6,178 nt of DNA from Alphaproteobacteria bacterium. GTDB taxonomy: Bacteria; Pseudomonadota; Alphaproteobacteria; Rs-D84. Position numbers and translations under genes: made by a program. A model generated the notes under the pieces. The model was not told the origin of the DNA, did not search any database, and saw only the letters and a program-made list of their open reading frames with translations. The stretch spans positions 1 to 6,178 of the forward strand of contig JAGCOQ010000067.1 in NCBI GenBank assembly GCA_017642625.1, written 5' to 3'. Position 1 is the first letter of the stretch. Every line of letters begins with the position of its first letter. Below, piece after piece: positions 1 through 5,706 of this stretch.

Positions 1-2
1 CC

Positions 3-938
3 AATGCACGATTGTTCATCAAAACAGCGGCTAAAACGGCTTGTTCTGCTTCAAGATTGGTCGGCAAAGTTTTCGGGGTAAAGTCCATGTCTGATATAGT
101 ATATAAAAAAATTGGTTTTTCAACGCCTTTTTTGCGGGGATTTAAAACCCTTAAAATCCCGATAATAGACGCCGACGGCACGCCGACATGGCCGGAAATG
201 TTCCCTTTGCGTGCCATTATGGATCTGCAAACCACTGTGGGCGCGCGACACTTCGCATCACAAATGTTATTGAATCCAATTTCACCCGAAAAAGTTCGTT
301 TGGATCCAGGGGCAATGCACTTTTATGAATACGAATTTAACCCACAAAATGCGCGGGTTGGCGAAGATATTATTACCGGTGCAACGGTGTATTGGGATCC
401 GTCGTTGGGGCATACTAAATCAGATGGCAGTGTGTGCGTTATGATATATCGCGACGACAAATCGCACCGCATATTTATTCATGATGTATTGTATCTGAGT
501 GTTGATGATAATGACGAACATCCAATGGCGACCCAGTGTGAACGCGTATTACATTTTATGTCGCAATATAACATAAATAAAATATGTGTTGAAACAAACG
601 GCATAGGAAATGCTTTGCCGGAAATACTGCGCGAATGTGCGCGACACACTGGATTCAACATAGTTGTTCAAAATATCGTAAACAACAAACGCAAATCAGA
701 TCGCATAATTGAAACACTGGAACCTTTGTTAAGCACAGGGCGTTTGTATTGCGCGACGCGTGTGCAATCAACACCATTGTTGTCTGAAATGATTGGGTGG
801 TCGCCGATTGGATACACAACACATGATGACGGAATAGATGCGGTTGCCGGTGCAATTCTAGCAACGCCGATTCCCATTCATCCGCGTGGCAGGGCGGGTC
901 AGATATATTCTGCAAACACAAGATTTTCAATTTCATAA
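3..938 (+). CDS. Phage terminase large subunit, C-terminal part (5' end outside window)
   Basis: This is the C-terminal half of a large terminase, the ATP-driven motor and nuclease that cuts phage DNA and packs it through the portal. The frame is open to the left window edge. The TTG at 12 has no ribosome binding site, so the true start lies upstream and the ATPase Walker motifs are missing only because of the window edge. Residues below are numbered from that TTG. Residues 43-66, including DADGTPTWPEMFPL, match the linker between ATPase and nuclease in podovirus terminases. The RNase H-like nuclease follows, with acidic residues at D129 (VYWDPS), D138 (SDGS), E194 (VETNGIGN) and D272, D273 and D276 (HDDGIDAVAGA). 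The nuclease therefore looks catalytically complete. The expected GTR-type coupling motif near residues 20-26 reads GVK, a divergence rather than a clear frameshift. The portal gene follows after 24 bases, the usual phage order. Family assignment is firm; whether it still packages DNA is unknown. Confidence 0.9.
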   Translation, partial: NARLFIKTAAKTACSASRLVGKVFGVKSMSDIVYKKIGFSTPFLRGFKTLKIPIIDADGTPTWPEMFPLRAIMDLQTTVGARHFASQMLLNPISPEKVRLDPGAMHFYEYEFNPQNARVGEDIITGATVYWDPSLGHTKSDGSVCVMIYRDDKSHRIFIHDVLYLSVDDNDEHPMATQCERVLHFMSQYNINKICVETNGIGNALPEILRECARHTGFNIVVQNIVNNKRKSDRIIETLEPLLSTGRLYCATRVQSTPLLSEMIGWSPIGYTTHDDGIDAVAGAILATPIPIHPRGRAGQIYSANTRFSIS

Positions 939-950
939 CCCTAGAAACAA

Positions 951-956
951 AAAGGA
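951..956 (+). promoter_or_regulatory. Ribosome binding site of the portal gene
   Basis: AAAGGA lies six bases before the ATG at 963 and fixes the portal start. The gap from the terminase stop is only 24 bases and shows no terminator, so the two genes are probably transcribed together. Confidence 0.7.
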
Positions 957-962
957 TAAAAA

Positions 963-2195
963 ATGTCACAAGACACAAAACAATTACAACAAATGTATCG
1001 TCGTGCGCTGGATATGCGCGCCCCATGGCTGAATCGTTGGGACGCAGCGCGTCGATACACAATGCCAACGTCGGACGAAGATGTGGCAATGCTGTTTGAT
1101 TCAACCGCAGCAGATGCAGTTGATAATTTGGCGGCGTCAATGTATTCGCTTATTACACCACCTGAATCGCTGTGGATGACATTGGTTCCCGAAAGTGATG
1201 AATCACCAAATGCAGAAATTGCGACGGCTGCGTTTCGTGCGAACCTTAACGATTCCAATTTTTATACAACAATTCATCAATGCTATATGGACCTGGTTGT
1301 GACCGGTACCGCGTGTTTATTCATGGCGGAAAATCCGATTGGTGCTTCATCTGCGTTTTCATTTACAGCGATTCCAATGTATGATATTGCGATTTTGCCA
1401 AATGCAGTTTTTCATACGACATCTATGCGGGCAAGTGATGTTTTTGTGCGCTTTCCACAATGGACACCGCCGGCGGATTTGCGTGATAAAATCAAACGCG
1501 ATCCAGAAATGCCATTAAAGTTAGTCCAAAGTTTAATTGGGTCTGACTTCGTTGCTTGGTTGGATGTCGGTGGCGATATTGAAAACAACATTGTGTCCAC
1601 CGGAACATTTGAAACGAATCCATACATTATTTTCCGTTGGTCGTTGCTTAGTGGTGAACAATATGGTCGCAGTCCAGTTATGCGTGCATTGCCCGACATT
1701 AAGACCGCGAACAAGGTAGTAGAATTGGTTCTTAAAAACGCGACAATCGCCGTATCTGGTATATGGCAAGCAGATGATGATGGCGTTATCAATTTAAGCA
1801 ATATCAATCTGACCCCGGGCGCGATTATTCCAAAGGCGGTTGGTTCATCTGGTTTAACACCGTTGTCGTCGGGGGCGGATTTTGATGTGTCGCAACTGGT
1901 ATTAAAAGATTTGCGCGACAGAATACGTCATGCGTTATTGGCGGATCGTTTGGGCTTGCTTTCTGACAAAGAAATGACAGCAACTGAAATCTTGGCGCGT
2001 AATGCCGATATGATGCGAATTCTTGGCGCGACATATGGTCGGTTGTTGCACGAGTTTATAAGACCATTAGTCGACAGGGGTTTACAAATCTTGTCGCGTC
2101 GTGGCGTGATTGACCCGATTGTTTTAAACAGTGATGCAGAATTGAAATATATTGCGCCAATAACACAAATGGCGATGGCTGAAAACTTGATTTAA
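963..2195 (+). CDS. Podovirus-type portal (head-to-tail connector) protein, short form
   Basis: This is a portal protein of the T7-like head-to-tail connector family, which forms the ring at the capsid vertex through which terminase pumps DNA. Family landmarks occur in order: an N-terminal helix with RAPWLNRWDAARRYTMP (19-35), the DSTAADAVDNLAASMYSLITPP block (46-67), FRWSLLSGEQYGRSPVMRALPDIK (224-247) and the C-terminal helix pair around MTATEILARNADMMRILG (338-355). The start is set by the AAAGGA site six bases upstream. At 410 residues it is clearly shorter than the roughly 500-550 residues usual in the family. It stops just after KYIAPITQMAMAENLI, where relatives normally continue with a further helical region, and the region around 180-215 also looks condensed. 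There are no internal stops. The terminase gene precedes it and a Bbp19-like gene follows 12 bases later. The assignment is strong. The short C-terminus may be a natural compact form or the result of an old deletion. Confidence 0.9.
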   Translation: MSQDTKQLQQMYRRALDMRAPWLNRWDAARRYTMPTSDEDVAMLFDSTAADAVDNLAASMYSLITPPESLWMTLVPESDESPNAEIATAAFRANLNDSNFYTTIHQCYMDLVVTGTACLFMAENPIGASSAFSFTAIPMYDIAILPNAVFHTTSMRASDVFVRFPQWTPPADLRDKIKRDPEMPLKLVQSLIGSDFVAWLDVGGDIENNIVSTGTFETNPYIIFRWSLLSGEQYGRSPVMRALPDIKTANKVVELVLKNATIAVSGIWQADDDGVINLSNINLTPGAIIPKAVGSSGLTPLSSGADFDVSQLVLKDLRDRIRHALLADRLGLLSDKEMTATEILARNADMMRILGATYGRLLHEFIRPLVDRGLQILSRRGVIDPIVLNSDAELKYIAPITQMAMAENLI

Positions 2196-2207
2196 CGGGG
2201 GCAAACC

Positions 2208-2402
2208 ATGGCAACAGAAATTGAAAAAAATTTTGCGCGTGTTTTTAATTCGTCTGATGGGCGCGCAGTGTTGGCGCATTTGCGGAAAATAACAATTGAA
2301 CGCGTGCTGGGGCCGAACGCAAGCGACGCAGAATTACGGGGAATCGAAGCGCAACGCGCACTGGTTCACCAAATTGAACAATTATCAGAAAGGGGCAAAT
2401 AA
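2208..2402 (+). CDS. Small phage protein resembling the Bbp19 family
   Basis: This 64-residue soluble protein has the pattern of the small proteins encoded directly after the portal in Bordetella phage BPP-1-like podoviruses (Bbp19 family). It has an F-x-R-V-F-x-S-x-D-G-R-A-V-L-A-H-L element at residues 9-25 and a C-terminal helix rich in Q, A and L ending EAQRALVHQIEQL (47-59), which corresponds to the family's EGQRA-type helix. The function of the family is not known; its constant place after the portal suggests a role in head assembly or packaging. The start ATG is preceded six bases upstream by a G-run (2197-2201) that can serve as ribosome binding site, and the gene begins 12 bases after the portal stop, so translational coupling is likely. 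The family call rests on recalled pattern and position, not on a search. Confidence 0.65.
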   Translation: MATEIEKNFARVFNSSDGRAVLAHLRKITIERVLGPNASDAELRGIEAQRALVHQIEQLSERGK

Positions 2403-2417
2403 AATTGCCATTATAAA

Positions 2418-2678
2418 ATGTCAAACAAACAAAACAGTATCATGAACATTGTTGATACGTTGCGCAGTGGGTGGTTTCTAATAGCGTTCATTGCGGGTAT
2501 GGTTTATTGGGTTGCGCGTCAAGATTTATCGTTGGACGATTTGGCGCGTGCCAACGAACGCATAACCGCACTGGAAAACCGGACAACAATTCTGGAAACA
2601 GGTATTGGTCAGTTGCAAATGAAAATCGACGGAATCAAAGAAGATGTCACACTGATTAAAAGCGCGGTTATAAAATAA
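2418..2678 (+). CDS. Small membrane protein with coiled coil, possible phage accessory protein
   Basis: This 86-residue protein has a short polar N-terminus, one hydrophobic segment at about residues 18-34 (GWFLIAFIAGMVYWVA) and then a long amphipathic helix from about 38 to 84 with heptad spacing of L, I and V. It should be anchored in the inner membrane with a coiled-coil tail. I do not recognise a named family. Holin-like or lysis-accessory proteins of the XhlA type combine the same two elements but usually in the opposite order, so that name would be a guess. It starts 15 bases after the preceding stop and is the last gene before a terminator, so it belongs to the phage-derived transcription unit. 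The ATG at 2418 has no good ribosome binding site; an alternative ATG at 2442 would remove eight residues and also lacks one. The open frame, the position and the protein architecture make it very likely to be a real gene. Confidence 0.7.
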   Translation: MSNKQNSIMNIVDTLRSGWFLIAFIAGMVYWVARQDLSLDDLARANERITALENRTTILETGIGQLQMKIDGIKEDVTLIKSAVIK

Positions 2679-2680
2679 AA

Positions 2681-2705
2681 ATCCCCACGATTGTGGGGAT
2701 CTTTT
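2681..2705. terminator. Bidirectional intrinsic terminator between phage-like unit and ppiD-like gene
   Basis: A perfect 8-bp stem (2681-2688 with 2693-2700, ATCCCCAC/GTGGGGAT) encloses a GATT loop. On the plus strand it is followed by CTTTTCT. On the minus strand the bases after the hairpin read TTTTATTTTA. It therefore serves both the four plus-strand phage-like genes and the convergent minus-strand gene whose stop is at 2706. Confidence 0.85.
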
Positions 2706-4124
2706 CTATTGGTTGTTTCCAAGGAAACGACGATATACTTTCTCGTTTACCTTTACCGGATATTCGCGGATAAGGAAAGAATTATAATCGTCGGTAATTT
2801 GTTTTCCGGACATTTTCTGTAATTCGGTATTTAATTCCGTCATCTTGGCTGTGTCGGCGACCGGTTTAGCGTCCGCTTTGACGGTCATTACATAAAATGC
2901 GTCGTTGGATTCAACGATGGAACTTGTTCCAATGCCCGATTTAAATGCAGCAACCAAAACATCTGTGGGTGCGCCACTGACGCGTGATACCGTTGCAGAT
3001 TTTTTATTGGTCATTTCCGCGCCACCATTGACATCAACCAATATTTCGTTCGCACGAACATACGCTTGCTTGCGTTTTGCATCGCGAACCCAATCGGCGA
3101 CCAAATCTTTCTTAACAGATTCAAATTCAGCGGTGTGTGCCGGCGCAATGTTATCAACACGCATAATCACAAAACCAGACTTTGTTTCGATAAGTTCAGA
3201 TTCAGTTCCCGCATCCATTGATAACAATTTTGATACCATTGCATCAGTTAAAACTTCGTCATCTGGACGTGTGCCAACCGAAAATGGTTTTAACGCAACG
3301 AATTTTGCATTGTTCTTGGACGCGGTATCAGATAATGTGTCGCCACCAATGATTGCATCTTCTACCTTTATTGCGACATCATATGCCGCGCTGTAATCAT
3401 CAGGCTTGCTCATATCCGCAGGCACCAAAACATATGAAGCGGTGCGTGTTTCATCAACGGTTTGCGGATGTTGTGCATAGAACGCACGCAAATCTTCATC
3501 AGTTGGTTGTTCCGCTTTGAAATCGTCAAACTTTACAGTTGTGTAATCAATGTCGCGTTCCGCATAGCGCGCATTATACATCGCGGTTGTCGCAAACGCA
3601 GGAACCTTAATCGGTGCCGACATAGAACCCAACACCATTGAACGCAATACTTCGGAACGCAAGATTTCGGCAAAGCCCGCTTCGGAATAGCCGGAATTAC
3701 GCAACACCGTATCAAATTTGAAAGTAGAGAATTGACCGTTTTCTTGGAATTCAGGATATTCACGAATTTCACGTGCAATGCGGTGGTCGGAAACAATAAA
3801 GCCCATGTCGGCACCGCGTTTTTCCACCATGCGTTGCGTGGTCAATTTAGAAATAATATCATTCTGGAACTTCTGGGCGGCAATCGGATCAACATAAACG
3901 TTCCGCATTTCTTCCTTGGTCATATTTGCCAATTCACGTGACCGTTCCAAATTATATTCTTGAACAGAAATCTTTTCAGAACCAACACGAACCAGTGTTG
4001 TATCACTCATCACATTGCCGAAAATCCATTCTGCAACACCCCAGCCAATGAAAGAAAAGGCCAAAATTGTAATCAAAACTTTCGCAATCGGTTTTTCCGA
4101 CGCATTACGTAAATATTCTAGCAT
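2706..4124 (-). CDS. PpiD/SurA-like membrane-anchored periplasmic foldase
   Basis: This 472-residue protein resembles PpiD, the inner-membrane chaperone that helps newly exported proteins fold at the periplasmic exit of the Sec translocon. A short cytoplasmic N-terminus is followed by one membrane anchor at about residues 13-35. A SurA-N-like helical chaperone region spans about 38-190, a parvulin-like region about 215-330 (ending SELIETKSGFVIMRVDNI) and a C-terminal helical part closes it. The parvulin-like part lacks the usual GGDLG-type motif, so isomerase activity is doubtful; E. coli PpiD is likewise regarded as a chaperone with a weak or inactive parvulin domain. The protein is shorter than the typical PpiD of about 620 residues. 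A longer frame begins at 4172, but the ATG at 4124 is chosen because AAGGGGAA lies just upstream and the protein then begins MLEYLRNASEK directly before the anchor. It is transcribed divergently from tpiA. Confidence 0.85.
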   Translation of the reverse strand: MLEYLRNASEKPIAKVLITILAFSFIGWGVAEWIFGNVMSDTTLVRVGSEKISVQEYNLERSRELANMTKEEMRNVYVDPIAAQKFQNDIISKLTTQRMVEKRGADMGFIVSDHRIAREIREYPEFQENGQFSTFKFDTVLRNSGYSEAGFAEILRSEVLRSMVLGSMSAPIKVPAFATTAMYNARYAERDIDYTTVKFDDFKAEQPTDEDLRAFYAQHPQTVDETRTASYVLVPADMSKPDDYSAAYDVAIKVEDAIIGGDTLSDTASKNNAKFVALKPFSVGTRPDDEVLTDAMVSKLLSMDAGTESELIETKSGFVIMRVDNIAPAHTAEFESVKKDLVADWVRDAKRKQAYVRANEILVDVNGGAEMTNKKSATVSRVSGAPTDVLVAAFKSGIGTSSIVESNDAFYVMTVKADAKPVADTAKMTELNTELQKMSGKQITDDYNSFLIREYPVKVNEKVYRRFLGNNQ

Positions 4125-4135
4125 TTGTTCCCCTT

Positions 4136-4163
4136 TTGCGCTACCATAGCAAAACGATATAGT
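4136..4163 (+). promoter_or_regulatory. Candidate promoter of tpiA
   Basis: TATAGT (4158-4163) matches five of six bases of the -10 consensus. A weak -35, TTGCGC (4136-4141), lies 16 bases upstream. The start codon follows 27 bases later with an AAGGGGAA ribosome binding site at 4180-4187. Support is by sequence only. Confidence 0.4.
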
Positions 4164-4172
4164 GAAAATCAA
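4143..4172 (-). promoter_or_regulatory. Candidate promoter of the ppiD-like gene
   Basis: On the minus strand TTGATT (4172-4167) and TATGGT (4148-4143) stand 18 bases apart, each matching four of six sigma-70 consensus bases. It lies 18 bases before the start codon and overlaps the opposing candidate promoter of tpiA. Confidence 0.4.
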
Positions 4173-4190
4173 CGAAAAAAAGGGGAAAAT

Positions 4191-4892
4191 ATGAAAATTA
4201 TTGCGGGAAATTGGAAAATGAACGGAACCCAGTCAGCGTTAGAGGAAATGCAGGACGCGATGGGGAAAATTATGACTGATAATACGGTGATTTTGTGCGT
4301 TCCGTTTACCTTGATTTCTGGGGCAAAGGGTCCCGCCGCCGTTGGTGCCCAAGATGTATCAACCCATGACAAAGGTGCCTTTACCGGCGAGATTTCTGCC
4401 GAAATGCTGGTGGCTGCCGGTGCAAAATATGTAATTGTCGGGCACAGTGAACGCCGTATGTATCATGGTGAAACCAATGAAATTGTTAATCAAAAGGCGA
4501 AAATGGCACTTTCCGCGGGGTTAACCCCAATTATTTGCGTTGGGGAAACCATGGACGAACGCAAGGCGGGCAAAACCATGGAAATTATTGAATCTGGGGT
4601 TCGGGAATCGGTGCCAATGGGCGGTGGCAATGTGATTGTCGCGTATGAGCCACGATGGGCAATCGGGGCTGGAATTACCCCGACCGACGATGAAATTGCG
4701 ACGGCGCACACACTAATTGCCGATATATTGGCAAAAATGGGGCGGGGTGGCACGCCAATTCTGTATGGTGCGTCTGTGAAGGGGGCAAATGCGACCCAAA
4801 TAATGTCGATTCCGCATGTTGATGGGGTGTTGGTTGGGGGCGCGTCCTTGAAACCTGACGATTTCATACCTATAATAATGGCAACGAAATAA
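4191..4892 (+). CDS. tpiA: Triosephosphate isomerase
   Basis: This cytoplasmic enzyme interconverts dihydroxyacetone phosphate and glyceraldehyde 3-phosphate in glycolysis and gluconeogenesis. All diagnostic residues are visible: N7 and K9 in AGNWKMNG, the catalytic histidine H85 in IVGHSERR, the catalytic glutamate E153 in AYEPRWAIGAG with the mobile loop 6 following, S195 in YGASVKGAN, and the phosphate-binding GGASLKPDDF near 216-225. At 233 residues it is slightly shorter than the usual 245-255 but appears complete. The frame is open upstream to 4125, but the ATG at 4191 is the start because it is preceded by AAGGGGAA and begins with the family's canonical MKIIAGNWKMN. It diverges from the ppiD-like gene, and grpE follows 57 bases downstream. 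In many Alphaproteobacteria secG follows tpiA, so grpE in that place is less usual. Confidence 0.97.
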   Translation: MKIIAGNWKMNGTQSALEEMQDAMGKIMTDNTVILCVPFTLISGAKGPAAVGAQDVSTHDKGAFTGEISAEMLVAAGAKYVIVGHSERRMYHGETNEIVNQKAKMALSAGLTPIICVGETMDERKAGKTMEIIESGVRESVPMGGGNVIVAYEPRWAIGAGITPTDDEIATAHTLIADILAKMGRGGTPILYGASVKGANATQIMSIPHVDGVLVGGASLKPDDFIPIIMATK

Positions 4893-4949
4893 TACTAGGC
4901 TAACAATCGGGGGTGAATCCGCCGCCCCCATAATATATGGGTTAAAGTT

Positions 4950-5459
4950 ATGGATGACAAAGAAATAAAGGTTGATGAAGTATCGGTATCTGATGCCAAA
5001 GAAGTGGAAACACAGCCAGAACCAACCGAAAATACTGAAATTGAACGGTTAAATGTGCAAATTGCCGAACTGAACGACAAATATTTGCGCGTTGCCGCGG
5101 AATTGGAAAACACGCGTCGTCGTGCAGCGATTGATGCAGATGCGGCGGCACGCAATCGCGCCATGGCGGTTGCACGTCATTTCTTGCCGGTTATGGATGC
5201 GGTTGCGGCGGCGTTGTCGCATAATCCAAAGGACGAAGGAATATTGGCGATGGCGCGCGCGATTGAATCTGCTTGTGCGGCGATTGGTATGGTAAAGATT
5301 GAAACAGTTGGACAACCATTAAACCCACAATTTCATAATGCGGTTCAAGTTATTGAAACCGCTGATGCGAAATCAAACACTATTGTTCAAGAAATGCAGT
5401 CGGGATACATGTTTGGCGACAGTGTATTACGACCGGCAATGGTTATTGTTGCAAAATAA
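4950..5459 (+). CDS. grpE: GrpE, nucleotide exchange factor of DnaK
   Basis: GrpE releases ADP from the chaperone DnaK and so drives its refolding cycle in the cytoplasm. The 169-residue protein has an acidic disordered head (1-28), a long dimerising helix (about 30-88) containing NDKYLRVAAELENTRRR and HFLPVMDAVAAAL, and the C-terminal beta domain (about 115-169) with LNPQFHNAV and the signature GYMFGDSVLRPAMVIVAK. Length and architecture are normal for the family. The ATG at 4950 is the only plausible start in frame, though the ribosome binding site is weak. The gene follows tpiA and is closed by a strong terminator. dnaK, dnaJ and hrcA, its frequent neighbours, are not in the window. The upstream gap holds a CCCCAT element that could be part of a heat-shock promoter, but no matching -35 is visible. 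Confidence 0.96.
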   Translation: MDDKEIKVDEVSVSDAKEVETQPEPTENTEIERLNVQIAELNDKYLRVAAELENTRRRAAIDADAAARNRAMAVARHFLPVMDAVAAALSHNPKDEGILAMARAIESACAAIGMVKIETVGQPLNPQFHNAVQVIETADAKSNTIVQEMQSGYMFGDSVLRPAMVIVAK

Positions 5460-5483
5460 AAACGCCCGATCGGGCGTTTTTTA
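5458..5483. terminator. Bidirectional intrinsic terminator between grpE and the lipoprotein gene
   Basis: A perfect 10-bp stem (5458-5467 with 5472-5481) made of A5-CGCCC and GGGCG-T5 encloses a GATC loop. The plus strand continues with a T-run to 5482. The minus strand reads a T-run, then TATTTT. It overlaps the grpE stop codon and ends seven bases from the stop of the convergent lipoprotein gene. Confidence 0.9.
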
Positions 5484-5489
5484 TTGCGC

Positions 5490-5639
5490 TTAGCAACCGC
5501 CGGTTGCGTTGCCAATAATTTTAGAAATAGAAATATCTTTGTGTAAAAAGAAATCGTATTCGCAGTTGCCCGATCTGTAAGAACCGGTGCATGCAGCCAA
5601 TGTCAAAACGGCAAACAATGCCAACATTAATTTTTTCAT
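5490..5639 (-). CDS. Small lipoprotein resembling YhfL (DUF4223 family)
   Basis: This 49-residue lipoprotein has a signal sequence MKKLMLALFAVLTLAAC with a canonical lipobox L14-A15-A16-C17, so C17 should be lipidated and the mature peptide of 33 residues anchored to a membrane. The mature part reads NCEYDFFLHKDISISKIIG (25-43) and ends in GGC, with further cysteines at C26 and C49. As I recall it, E. coli YhfL has NCSYDYLLHPAISISKIIGGC in the same place, so the two appear homologous. The function of that family is unknown. An AAGGAG ribosome binding site lies five bases before the ATG, and a near-consensus promoter lies upstream. The residue after lipidated C17 is threonine, not the aspartate that retains lipoproteins in the inner membrane in E. 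coli, so outer-membrane sorting is plausible. The gene call is strong; the family call rests on remembered sequence. Confidence 0.9.
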   Translation of the reverse strand: MKKLMLALFAVLTLAACTGSYRSGNCEYDFFLHKDISISKIIGNATGGC

Positions 5640-5644
5640 GATGT

Positions 5645-5650
5645 CTCCTT
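5645..5650 (-). promoter_or_regulatory. Strong ribosome binding site of the lipoprotein gene
   Basis: AAGGAG lies on the minus strand five bases upstream of the ATG at 5639. It is the best Shine-Dalgarno match in the window and fixes the start of this very short gene. Confidence 0.85.
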
Positions 5651-5671
5651 TCTGTTTAAAACTACGAAGTC

Positions 5672-5699
5672 ATTATAAAGGAAAGAATGCGTTTGGCAA
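5672..5699 (-). promoter_or_regulatory. Near-consensus sigma-70 promoter of the lipoprotein gene
   Basis: On the minus strand a perfect TATAAT (5677-5672) lies 16 bases after TTGCCA (5699-5694), which matches five of six -35 bases. It sits between the yraN-family stop at 5707 and the lipoprotein start, predicting a leader of about 25 bases. It suggests strong constitutive expression independent of yraN. Confidence 0.75.
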
Positions 5700-5706
5700 T
5701 TATTTT

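Noticed and set aside
12..14. TTG as a true start of the terminase gene
   Set aside because: There is no ribosome binding site, the frame is open to the window edge, and a large terminase needs an ATPase half before this point. The gene is cut by the window.
655..1140. 161-codon open frame on the minus strand
   Set aside because: It lies opposite the terminase end and portal start, both well supported by family motifs. Its translation shows no recognisable domain, and it spans the portal ribosome binding site.
1412..1807. 131-codon minus-strand frame inside the portal gene
   Set aside because: It is fully antisense to a recognised portal protein and has low-complexity composition typical of shadow frames.
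2394..2409. GGCAA/TTGCC hairpin after the Bbp19-like gene
   Set aside because: A five-pair stem with a six-base A/T loop is common by chance here and lacks a T-run. It overlaps the stop codon of one gene and the leader of the next, with no further support.
2905..3396. 163-codon plus-strand frame opposite the ppiD-like gene
   Set aside because: It is rich in serine, threonine and alanine without a domain and lies entirely within the well-supported foldase gene.
4490..4867. 125-codon minus-strand frame opposite tpiA
   Set aside because: tpiA has all catalytic residues in the opposite frame, and the antisense product shows no family features.
4909..4929. G5/C5 hairpin as a tpiA terminator
   Set aside because: The stem is only five pairs with an 11-base loop, and no T-run follows on either strand. 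It is kept only as a regulatory question in the findings.
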